From: Ignavibacteriales bacterium
GTDB lineage: Bacteria; Bacteroidota; Ignavibacteria; Ignavibacteriales; Melioribacteraceae
Assembly: GCA_020635285.1 (NCBI GenBank)
Contig: JACKAB010000017.1
Coordinates: 1 to 12,466, forward strand
DNA: 12,466 nucleotides
Direction of reading: 5' to 3'
Within the stretch, counting starts at the first letter, position 1; every line of letters starts with the position of its first letter. The position numbers and the translations under genes are program-made. The notes under the pieces are model-generated. The model did no database searches and was not told the origin of the DNA. It was given only the letters and a program-made list of their open reading frames with translations. Positions 6,322 to 12,466 of this stretch are shown here, one piece after another.

Positions 6322-6509
6322 GACAATGCGAATTTAACATTAAAAGTTTACGATGTTCTTGGAAGAGAAATAAAACATTGGTCAACGAAGTAAAAGTTCG
6401 GGGAATTATGAAGTTACCTTTGAGGCAGCAAATCTTCCGAGCGGGGTTTATTATTACCGATTAAAGTCGAATGATTTTGTTCAGACAAAAAGATGTTATT
6501 TTGAAATAA

Positions 6510-6611
6510 AAGTGACATTGCAAAGATACATTAGTGATATAAAACACATCAAATTAAATAAATTCTATAATTTAAGGGTTTTTCTTTAATAATACACGAA
6601 ACGAAATACAA
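6510..6611. other. Short AT-rich intergenic region before the glycosidase gene
   Basis: No gene is present. A weak inverted repeat (TTAAAT ... ATTTAA) at about 6554-6575 is followed by GGGTTTTTCTTT, a poor terminator candidate. The bases just before the ATG at 6612 (ACGAAATACAA) contain no Shine-Dalgarno sequence, unlike the other starts in this window. Confidence 0.35.
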
Positions 6612-8756
6612 ATGAATATAGCTAAAATTTATGTTCTTTTATTATTGGTTTTAATACTAAATTTTGTTGATTCTATTGCTCAGCAAAGTGGAAATATTTT
6701 AAAATCTCAATTCTCCCAGACTGCGTTTACCAGTAATGAAAACTCAAGTAACGCAATCAAAAATACGAAGTGGGAAGAAATTTTATATAGTGTTGAAATC
6801 TACCCAAATCCATATAAAGACGTGACAATAAGTGTACATTTTTCTAATGTAGATAGTTCAATTGTTTATGATGAATATGGATTCTGGGATGGTGGTTCTA
6901 CATTTATAATAAGATCATATTTCCCAGAAGTTGGTTTGTGGACGTGGAAAACAACATGCTCAAACCTAAATGATACTGGTTTGCACAATAGAAGCGGAAT
7001 AATAAATGTTAGTGAATATAATGGTACAAATAAAATATTTAGTCATGGAGCATTAAAAGTCTCTGATAATAATAAATACCTAACGTATGGCGATGGAACA
7101 CCTTTTTTCTGGATGGGTGGAACTGCATGGGCCTTACCAATAGCTGCAACTTACTTAGAATGGCAGAAGTATATTGATGACAGGCATTCTAAAAAATTTA
7201 CCGTTGTACAGATAGCCCCAGCAAGAGCTCATGGCGGTATTTGGGAAGATCCTCCTTATAATTATCCAACCAATTGGAAAGGTGATGTTTGTTTTTTTGA
7301 TGAGGATGAGTGGAATCCTTTATACTGGCAGGAATTTGATAAATTTGTTGAGTATGCGAATTCGCAAGAAATAATAATAGCTGTAATGGGGTTGGCTGAG
7401 GCAGTTCATGACGGCACGACCATTGAGAACGCAGAACTTTTTACTCGTAATTTTTATGCCCGAATGCAAGGCTACCATGTTATATTGTCTCCTGCTTTTG
7501 ACATATGGGCTGCGTCTCAATATCCCATCATGGATAATATTGGTTCCTCCCTTGGGAGTTACTCAAGGCATTTGATCAGCCAACATCCTGGTCATAGTTA
7601 TTATGAAAGTCCTATTAACGAATATGCACTTTATTTTAAAAATAAAGACTATATGAATTTTTCGATGAACCAATCCGGTCATAATAGTGGTGATATATAT
7701 CGAATCTACAAAAAAGTAAAAGAATGGAACGTAAATCTATACAATGAACTACCCATGGTACCAATGATAAACACAGAGGCATATTATTCGTCTGGTCGGT
7801 ACGCTGATCAAGTTGAAAACTCTGAGCGAAAAGGTACGGATGAAAATGCAAGAGAACTGGGATGGTTATCGTTGCTATCCGGATCATTAGGTTATACATA
7901 TGGTGCTACCGGTATTTGGCAGTATGGTGAAGAGGCTTCTCCTGGTTTAACTATTCCTTTAGATAGTGCTCTAGCTTATATATCCTCAACTCAAATGAAA
8001 TATTTAGTAGAATTTTTTAGTTCAATTGCGTGGTGGGAATTGGAACCAAATCATTCAGCAATTATATCCGATGGATTAATTGTTGAAGAGGAAAAAATGG
8101 CGTTCTCAATTTCAACCTCAGGAAAATTTGGAGTTGCATTTTTACCAAATAATGATTTATTAAAAATTGATATGACAGTATTTAGTAATAATGTAGATGC
8201 AAAATGGTTTGATCCAATTCATTCTGTGTATCTTGATGGTGAACTAAATGTTGCAAATTCCGGTGAACATACTTATACTCCGCCATATGCCGGTGAATGG
8301 GCACTTTTGCTATCAGAATTGCCAATAACATTGAGTATGAAAATATTTTTATCAGGTGCTTATTCATTAGGTAAAATGAATACTAATTTATTCTCACTTA
8401 TTCCATTTGACCAACCTTACTCTAGTCTGCCATGGAACTATCATGGAACTCAGAGTACCACTTCTTCATTTATTTTGAATAATAAAATTGTAGATTGGGT
8501 CCTTATCGAATTAAGGAGTGGAAGTTCCGCTGAAAACGCAACGATAGTTTCACGCACAGCCGCTTTGCTAAATGAAGATGGTAATGTAATAGATACCGAA
8601 GATGGCAGCACTAATATTAAATTTCCATCAGTTGATGAAGGAGAGTATTATATCGCTGTATTGCATAGAAATCACCTTTCAGTAATCAGTTCTCAAAAGG
8701 TCACACTCACAAATAATAATTCTCAATTTATAAATCTTAACAATATGAATAATTAA
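6612..8756 (+). CDS. Secreted DUF5060-DUF4038 glycoside hydrolase (GH140/apiosidase-like)
   Basis: 714 residues, uninterrupted. Residues 1-24 are a signal peptide ending 'SIAQ'. About 50-135 match DUF5060, a beta-sandwich ('WEEILYSVEI', 'GFWDGGSTFIIRS', 'GLWTWKTTCSN'). About 144-475 form a DUF4038 TIM barrel ('YGDGTPFFWMGGTAWALP', 'VVQIAPARAHGG', 'ILSPAFD' with D297, 'PMINTEAYY' with E389, 'ARELGWLSLLSGSLGYTYGA'). About 476-568 resemble the PF12904 sandwich that follows DUF4038 in GH140 enzymes ('WWELEPNHSAII' to 'AGEWALLL'). About 571-710 match a repeat common in Bacteroidota-type secreted proteins ('VDWVLIELRSG', 'AALLNEDGNVID', 'YYIAVLHRNHLSVISS'). GH140 acts on plant pectin side chains; substrate here is not determinable. 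D297 and E389 are candidate catalytic acids by position only. No T9SS sorting domain is present, unlike its upstream neighbours, and the end 'NLNNMNN' is abrupt, two bases from the convergent antiporter gene. Confidence 0.82.
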   Translation: MNIAKIYVLLLLVLILNFVDSIAQQSGNILKSQFSQTAFTSNENSSNAIKNTKWEEILYSVEIYPNPYKDVTISVHFSNVDSSIVYDEYGFWDGGSTFIIRSYFPEVGLWTWKTTCSNLNDTGLHNRSGIINVSEYNGTNKIFSHGALKVSDNNKYLTYGDGTPFFWMGGTAWALPIAATYLEWQKYIDDRHSKKFTVVQIAPARAHGGIWEDPPYNYPTNWKGDVCFFDEDEWNPLYWQEFDKFVEYANSQEIIIAVMGLAEAVHDGTTIENAELFTRNFYARMQGYHVILSPAFDIWAASQYPIMDNIGSSLGSYSRHLISQHPGHSYYESPINEYALYFKNKDYMNFSMNQSGHNSGDIYRIYKKVKEWNVNLYNELPMVPMINTEAYYSSGRYADQVENSERKGTDENARELGWLSLLSGSLGYTYGATGIWQYGEEASPGLTIPLDSALAYISSTQMKYLVEFFSSIAWWELEPNHSAIISDGLIVEEEKMAFSISTSGKFGVAFLPNNDLLKIDMTVFSNNVDAKWFDPIHSVYLDGELNVANSGEHTYTPPYAGEWALLLSELPITLSMKIFLSGAYSLGKMNTNLFSLIPFDQPYSSLPWNYHGTQSTTSSFILNNKIVDWVLIELRSGSSAENATIVSRTAALLNEDGNVIDTEDGSTNIKFPSVDEGEYYIAVLHRNHLSVISSQKVTLTNNNSQFINLNNMNN

Positions 8757-8758
8757 AT

Positions 8759-10243
8759 TTATAACAATACTCCCAACACCAAATAAATAACTGCAGTAAT
8801 CCCGCCGGCGGTAAGCGAATATGGCAATTGTGTTTTAACGTGATCAATATGATCACAAGCAGAAGCCATTGAGGCAATAATTGTTGTATCGGAAATAGGC
8901 GAGCAATGATCTCCAAAAACTCCGCCACCCAAAGCAGCGGCAATTGTTAAGTATAAATTTGCATCCAAAGTCTGCGCCATTGGAACACCTATCGCAATCA
9001 TAATTGCAAAGGTTCCCCAAGAAGTTCCGGTTGAAAAAGCAATTACACAAGCAACAACAAATATCGTAAATGGCACAAATGAAGGTGAAAGCCATCCTTT
9101 AGTAATTTCTGCAATATAGATCCCAGTTCCTAATTCTTTACAAACTGTTCCAATAGCAAAAGCCAACATCATCAAAAGAGCTAAAGGAATTAAGCCGCTT
9201 ATCCCTTTAAATATTAGATCAATTGTTTCTGTAAAAGTAAATATTTTTTGTGATGTGTATAAAATAATACCAACTGTTATTGCGGTTAAAACAGAATACA
9301 AAACTGAAGCTGATCCTGAACCTTTACTTAAGGCAAAAAATATTTGTTCCCACATTGGATACTGACTAATATTTTCTATTTCACTCCAGCCAGTAAAAAC
9401 CAGCATTAATGGCATCATTATTACCATTGTGAAAATTGGTAATATCATATTTATAGCTCTTGCTTTCACATTTTCTTTTTTCTCCAAAGAAATTATATCA
9501 GAGGAAATCATTGGAGTTGCTCCATCCCGCAATAATTTTCCTTCTTCTCTCACTCTTCGTTCCGCTTCTTTCATTGGACCAAAATCTTTTTGAGTAAAAA
9601 TTATAATCAGTACCATTACAAGAGCTAGCATAGGATAAAAGTTTAATGGAAACGCCGCAATTAAAACGCCCAGTGGATTTTCAAAACCTTGTGCGGCTAT
9701 TAAACCCATAATATAGGCGCCCCAAGCGTTTAGTGGAATTAATATACAAGTTGGCGCTGAGATTGAATCTGCGATATAAGCTAATTTTTCTCGTGGAATT
9801 TTTAGTTTGTCAAATAATGGACGAAAAATTGAACCGACAGTTAAAACATTAATACTAGATTCAACAAATATTGAAACTCCTGTAATCCATGCCAGACTTT
9901 GAATTATTTTCTTTTTACTGTTTGGGTCCTTACTTTTCACTTTATCTAAACGAACATTTACAAAATTTATAAAGCCATCAACTCCGCCGGACCTTTGTAT
10001 AAATGCAATTAAAGCCCCAACCAAAGAACTGAACATTATTGTGCGGGTATTGCCGGGATCTTTAAACACGTCAACAAGTGCTTGAATAGTGGCTAAAGTG
10101 CCGGTTAATAAATTACCTCCACTTAAAATTACCCAGCCAAGCCAAATGCCAAACAGAAGGGAAACGAAAACTTGTTTTGTTTTTATTGCTAAAACAATTG
10201 CAAGTAAAGGCGGAAAGAGTGACCAAAAGCTAAAATGTTCCAT
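8759..10243 (-). CDS. NhaC-family Na+/H+ antiporter
   Basis: 494 residues, intact, close to the usual 450-520 of the family. It is an inner-membrane protein with about 11-12 hydrophobic segments and a charged cytoplasmic loop at about 215-260. Family signatures include 'GALIAFIQRSGGVDGF' (about 76-91), 'SISAPTCILIPLNAWGAYI' (about 160-178, in the conserved transport core) and 'GDHCSPISDTTIIASMASAC' (about 444-463). NhaC-type proteins (PF03553) exchange Na+ for H+, and some relatives exchange organic acids or other solutes, so the exact substrate is uncertain. The ATG at 10243 has a pyrimidine-rich leader without a Shine-Dalgarno. The gene converges with the glycosidase gene, leaving two bases between stop codons, and diverges from the aldo/keto reductase gene. 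No operon partner on its strand is in view. Confidence 0.87.
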   Translation of the reverse strand: MEHFSFWSLFPPLLAIVLAIKTKQVFVSLLFGIWLGWVILSGGNLLTGTLATIQALVDVFKDPGNTRTIMFSSLVGALIAFIQRSGGVDGFINFVNVRLDKVKSKDPNSKKKIIQSLAWITGVSIFVESSINVLTVGSIFRPLFDKLKIPREKLAYIADSISAPTCILIPLNAWGAYIMGLIAAQGFENPLGVLIAAFPLNFYPMLALVMVLIIIFTQKDFGPMKEAERRVREEGKLLRDGATPMISSDIISLEKKENVKARAINMILPIFTMVIMMPLMLVFTGWSEIENISQYPMWEQIFFALSKGSGSASVLYSVLTAITVGIILYTSQKIFTFTETIDLIFKGISGLIPLALLMMLAFAIGTVCKELGTGIYIAEITKGWLSPSFVPFTIFVVACVIAFSTGTSWGTFAIMIAIGVPMAQTLDANLYLTIAAALGGGVFGDHCSPISDTTIIASMASACDHIDHVKTQLPYSLTAGGITAVIYLVLGVLL

Positions 10244-10399
10244 AGAGAAAGTTCTATTGTTAAAAGATTGGATTCAAAATAAAATTATAATATTTAAAAA
10301 CAAAAATAATAGTCAGTTATTTATAAAATAGTTCACATAAAAATTACTAAATGATTAATTTGAACAATAAAAATTTTTATTTTGTTAAAGGAGATTAAA
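10244..10399. promoter_or_regulatory. Divergent intergenic region between antiporter and aldo/keto reductase genes
   Basis: These 156 very AT-rich bases must hold promoters in both directions. AATAAAAA-TTTTTATT (10366-10381) is a perfect 16-base palindrome just upstream of the reductase ribosome binding site, but its composition makes chance likely. AAAGGAG (10387-10393) lies six bases before the ATG at 10400 and fixes that start against the more upstream TTG at 10382. No confident -10/-35 or TAnnTTTG box was identified. Confidence 0.4.
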
Positions 10400-11393
10400 A
10401 TGGAATATCGATATCTAGGGAAATCGGGGTTAAAAGTATCAGCTTTATCATTCGGATCATGGGTAACATTTAATGATCAAATTGGAGATGATACCGCTTA
10501 TAAATGTATGGTTGAGGCTTATGATTCCGGGGTGAACTTTTTTGATAATGCAGAGGTTTACTCAGCCGGTGAATCTGAAATAATGATGGGGAAAGTTATT
10601 AAAAAAGCCGGATGGAAAAGATCAGATTTAGTTTTATCAACAAAAATTTATTGGGGCGGAAGCGGACCTAATGATAGCGGACTTTCTCGCAAGCATATTA
10701 TTGAAGGAACAAATTCTGCACTTAAAAGATTACAAACTGAATATGTAGATTTAATATTTTGTCATCGTCCGGATTTGCAAACTCCCATTGAAGAAACAGT
10801 TAGAGCAATGAATCAAGTTATAAATGAGGGAAAGGCTTTCTATTGGGGAACAAGCGAGTGGACTGCAACACAGATTATGGAAGCATATCAAATTGCCAGA
10901 AGAGAACATCTTATACCACCTTTAATGGAACAACCGGAATATAGCATGCTTCATAGGGAAAAAGTTGAAAAAGAATTTTTACCGCTATATGATAAAATTG
11001 GATTGGGAACAACAATTTGGAGTCCACTAAAAAGTGGTTTCTTAACCGGAAAATATAATGATGGAATTCCAGAAAAAAGCAGACTAGCTATGGAATCTTA
11101 CGAATGGCTGAAAAACGCAATTCTATCTGAAGAAGGGAAAAAGAATATTGTGAAAGTTAAAGAACTCACAAAAGTAGCAAATGATTGGTATTACCATGTC
11201 CGGATTAGCTTTGGCGTGGACTTTAAAAAATCCGAATGTTAGTACTACTATAACCGGTGCCTCGAAACCGGAGCAAGTAAAAGAAAACATGAAAGCTATG
11301 GGCTATGTTGCCATGCTTACAGAGGAAGTTATGGAAAAGATTGAAGAAATTTTACAAAACAAACCAATTCCAGAAAGAGATTGGAAAGGTTAA
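10400..11393 (+). CDS. Kv-beta-like aldo/keto reductase, interrupted by one frameshift near 11183
   Basis: Reads as a NADPH-dependent aldo/keto reductase of the potassium-channel beta-subunit-like (AKR6) group, a cytoplasmic (alpha/beta)8 barrel that reduces aldehydes or ketones. The catalytic tetrad is complete: D49 ('FFDNAEVY'), Y54, K82 ('LSTKIY') and H122 ('FCHRPD'). Group motifs include 'YRYLGKSGLKVSALSFGSWV', 'WGTSEWTATQIMEAY', 'QPEYSMLHREKVE' and 'WSPLKSGFLTGKYNDG'. The first frame runs to a stop at 11240-11242, but family sequence breaks off after 'KVAN' and resumes one frame over as 'IGITMSGLALAWTLKNP', then the cofactor-binding 'TTITGASKPEQVKENM', ending at TAA 11391-11393. Two missing As at GATT (11183-11186) would restore 'VANEIGITMSGLALAW' and give 331 residues, the normal length. 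A sequence error is likely. The start is set by AAAGGAG at 10387-10393. The icd gene follows after 86 bases. Confidence 0.85.
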
Positions 11394-11479
11394 GAGGCTT
11401 ACTTTTTATTATAAAAAAAGATGCTTAATTTTAGACTATAAAGTATTTTAAAAACTGATTTTAAAAATAGGACTGACGC
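11394..11479. other. Short intergenic region before icd with ribosome binding site
   Basis: These 86 AT-rich bases hold no gene. AGGA (11469-11472) lies seven bases before the ATG at 11480 and supports that start. An imperfect CTTTTTAT/ATAAAAAAAG dyad near 11402-11420 is too AT-rich to call a terminator, so reductase and icd may be co-transcribed or separate. Confidence 0.4.
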
Positions 11480-12466
11480 ATGAATAATTACAAAATTGTT
11501 TGGACCAAAATTGATGAAGCTCCTGCACTGGCAACTTATTGTTTGCTTCCAATAGTTAAAGCATTTTCAAAAGGAACCGGCATTGAAGTTGAAACTAAAG
11601 ATATTTCATTGGCTGGCAGAATTATTGCAAACTTCCCCGATAAACTTACAGAAGAACAAAAGATTCCTGATTACCTTGCAGAATTAGGCAAACTTGCAAA
11701 AACTCCAGAAGCTAATATTATTAAGCTTCCTAATATAAGTGCATCAATTCCGCAGCTTCAATCAGCAATTAAAGAATTGCAAGAAAAAGGTTATGATATT
11801 CCAAATTACCCTGAAGAAGCAAGAACAGATGAAGAAAAAAATCTTCAAAAAAGATTTGCCAAAGTTCTTGGATCAGCAGTAAATCCAGTGCTTAGAGAAG
11901 GTAATGCAGATAGAAGAGCAGCAGCCTCAGTTAAAAAGTTTGCTCAAAAATTTCCACATAAAATGATGAAACCTTGGCCTGAATCCGGATCAAAAGCCCG
12001 AGTTGCTTATATGAATGAAAAGGATTTTTTCGGCAGTGAAAATTCTACAACTCTAGCAAACCCCGACGATGTAAAAATTGAGTTTGTAACTCAAAGTGGG
12101 GAAGTAAAAATCCTTAAAGAAAAATTAGCTTTATTAAAAGGTGAAGTAATTGATACTGCCTCAATGAATGTTGCAGCATTAAGAAAATTTTATGCAGAGC
12201 AAATTGAAGAAGCAAAGAAAAATGATGTGCTTCTTTCCTTACACCTAAAAGCAACGATGATGAAAGTTTCCGACCCAATAATGTTTGGGCACGCAGTTTA
12301 TGTTTATTTCAAAGAAGCATTAGATAAACACTCAGAAACACTTAAAGAGATCGGAGCAAATGTTAATTATGGTCTAGCTGATGTTCTTGATAAATTAAAT
12401 AAATTACCGGCTGAAAAGAAAGCTGAAATTATTGCAGACATAAACAAAGTTTATGAAACTCAACCA
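11480..12466 (+). CDS. icd: Monomeric NADP-dependent isocitrate dehydrogenase (3' partial, first 329 residues)
   Basis: The frame is open from ATG 11480 to the window edge with no stop. This is the monomeric (about 740-residue, IDH-II) type of isocitrate dehydrogenase, unrelated in sequence to the common dimeric Icd. It oxidises isocitrate to 2-oxoglutarate and CO2 with NADP+ in the TCA cycle. Signatures are 'KIVWTKIDEAPALATYCLLP' at the N-terminus, 'ANIIKLPNISASIPQLQ' (78-94), and 'GSAVNPVLREGNADRRA' (131-147), which includes the isocitrate-binding residues S132, N135, R139 and R145 at the same numbers as I recall for the Azotobacter enzyme. 'FPHKMMKPWPESGSKARVAY' (158-177) and 'SLHLKATMMKVSDPIMFGH' (253-271), with the catalytic-lysine motif (K257), follow. 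About 410 C-terminal residues lie beyond the window. No frameshifts are seen here. Confidence 0.93.
   Translation, partial: MNNYKIVWTKIDEAPALATYCLLPIVKAFSKGTGIEVETKDISLAGRIIANFPDKLTEEQKIPDYLAELGKLAKTPEANIIKLPNISASIPQLQSAIKELQEKGYDIPNYPEEARTDEEKNLQKRFAKVLGSAVNPVLREGNADRRAAASVKKFAQKFPHKMMKPWPESGSKARVAYMNEKDFFGSENSTTLANPDDVKIEFVTQSGEVKILKEKLALLKGEVIDTASMNVAALRKFYAEQIEEAKKNDVLLSLHLKATMMKVSDPIMFGHAVYVYFKEALDKHSETLKEIGANVNYGLADVLDKLNKLPAEKKAEIIADINKVYETQP

Larger units (their letters stand above)
5220..6509 (+). pseudogene. Secreted LamG-FN3 protein with T9SS sorting domain, broken by about 15 indels
   Basis: Restoring single bases at about 15 sites gives a 434-residue protein from TTG 5220 to TAA 6507-6509. 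It has a signal peptide, then a LamG/concanavalin-like lectin domain ('AYYPFEGNANDMSGNGNHA', 'YSFDGIDDNINIG', 'LTISVWIKI', 'VSLFVNGHQV', 'GAIDDIYIFDKLL'). A fibronectin type III domain follows ('KPTNLLLNRIENTSIELQWE', 'YEIERK', 'TEYCYRVRAF'), then a T9SS sorting domain ('FQNYPNPFNPTT', 'YDVLGREIKTLVNEV', 'LPSGVYYYRLK'). Breaks lie near 5253, 5283, 5651, 5690, 5723, 5736, 5819, 5938, 6008, 6212, 6294, 6373, 6393, 6489 and 6500; each is one base missing, mostly from a homopolymer. One in-frame TGA (5802-5804) is not explained by a single indel. Family knowledge points to a surface glycan-binding or adhesion protein. Whether it is a real pseudogene or poor consensus is open; the pattern favours the latter. 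Confidence 0.75.

Noticed and set aside
6554..6592. Intrinsic terminator after the LamG-FN3 gene
   Set aside because: The inverted repeat is short and has no G/C pairs in its stem, so it should not form a stable hairpin despite the later T-rich stretch.
10089..10331. 80-residue open frame on the + strand across the start of the antiporter gene
   Set aside because: It is antisense to a clear membrane protein gene, has no ribosome binding site or recognisable domain, and ends in low-complexity Asn/Lys-rich sequence.
10366..10381. Perfect palindrome AATAAAAATTTTTATT as an operator for the aldo/keto reductase
   Set aside because: Only A and T are involved, in a segment that is almost entirely A and T, so a chance palindrome is likely; no second copy was seen.
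1..12466. CRISPR array, tRNA or rRNA genes, IS element, toxin-antitoxin or defence system
   Set aside because: No regularly spaced repeats, no RNA gene signatures, and no transposase, nuclease or toxin-like open frame on either strand; the window is explained by secreted-protein and metabolic genes.

Overview
The window looks like a low-GC genome from the Bacteroidota/Chlorobiota/Ignavibacteriota side of the tree, most likely Ignavibacteria. The main reason is the run of secreted proteins ending in a type IX secretion (T9SS) C-terminal sorting domain of the 'NYPNPFNPTTTIKY ... YDVLGREIKTLVNE ... LPSGVYYYRLK' kind, which is characteristic of that group. The assignment rests on protein style only; no marker RNA is present.

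Left half (1-8756) holds cell-surface or secreted functions, all on the + strand. 1-723 is the C-terminal part of a T9SS cargo protein with a carbohydrate-binding-like beta-sandwich. A 294-base gap with a 17-bp hairpin separates it from a putative three-gene unit: two tandem VIT-VWA proteins (1018-3104 and 3151-5207) and a LamG-FN3 protein (5220-6509), all with T9SS sorting domains. Then comes a DUF5060-DUF4038 (GH140/apiosidase-like) secreted glycosidase (6612-8756), whose stop codon lies 2 bases from that of the convergent next gene.

Right half (8759-12466) is ordinary metabolism: an NhaC-family Na+/H+ antiporter on the - strand, then on the + strand a Kv-beta-like aldo/keto reductase and the N-terminal 329 residues of a monomeric NADP isocitrate dehydrogenase that runs off the edge.

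The most striking technical feature is a patch from 2919 to 6502 with about 29 single-base frame shifts, nearly all losses of one base in a short homopolymer. The shifts fragment three genes whose conceptual repair gives complete, conserved proteins with every key residue present. Flanking genes of similar size show none, apart from one shift in the aldo/keto reductase. This looks like a patch of poor consensus sequence rather than real gene decay. The most interesting biological feature is a pair of short palindromic elements sitting in the same loop and the same reading phase of two T9SS sorting domains, both translated as Ile-Pro-x-x-Val, reminiscent of Rickettsia palindromic elements that insert in frame into proteins. 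No CRISPR array, tRNA, rRNA, IS element or defence gene was seen.
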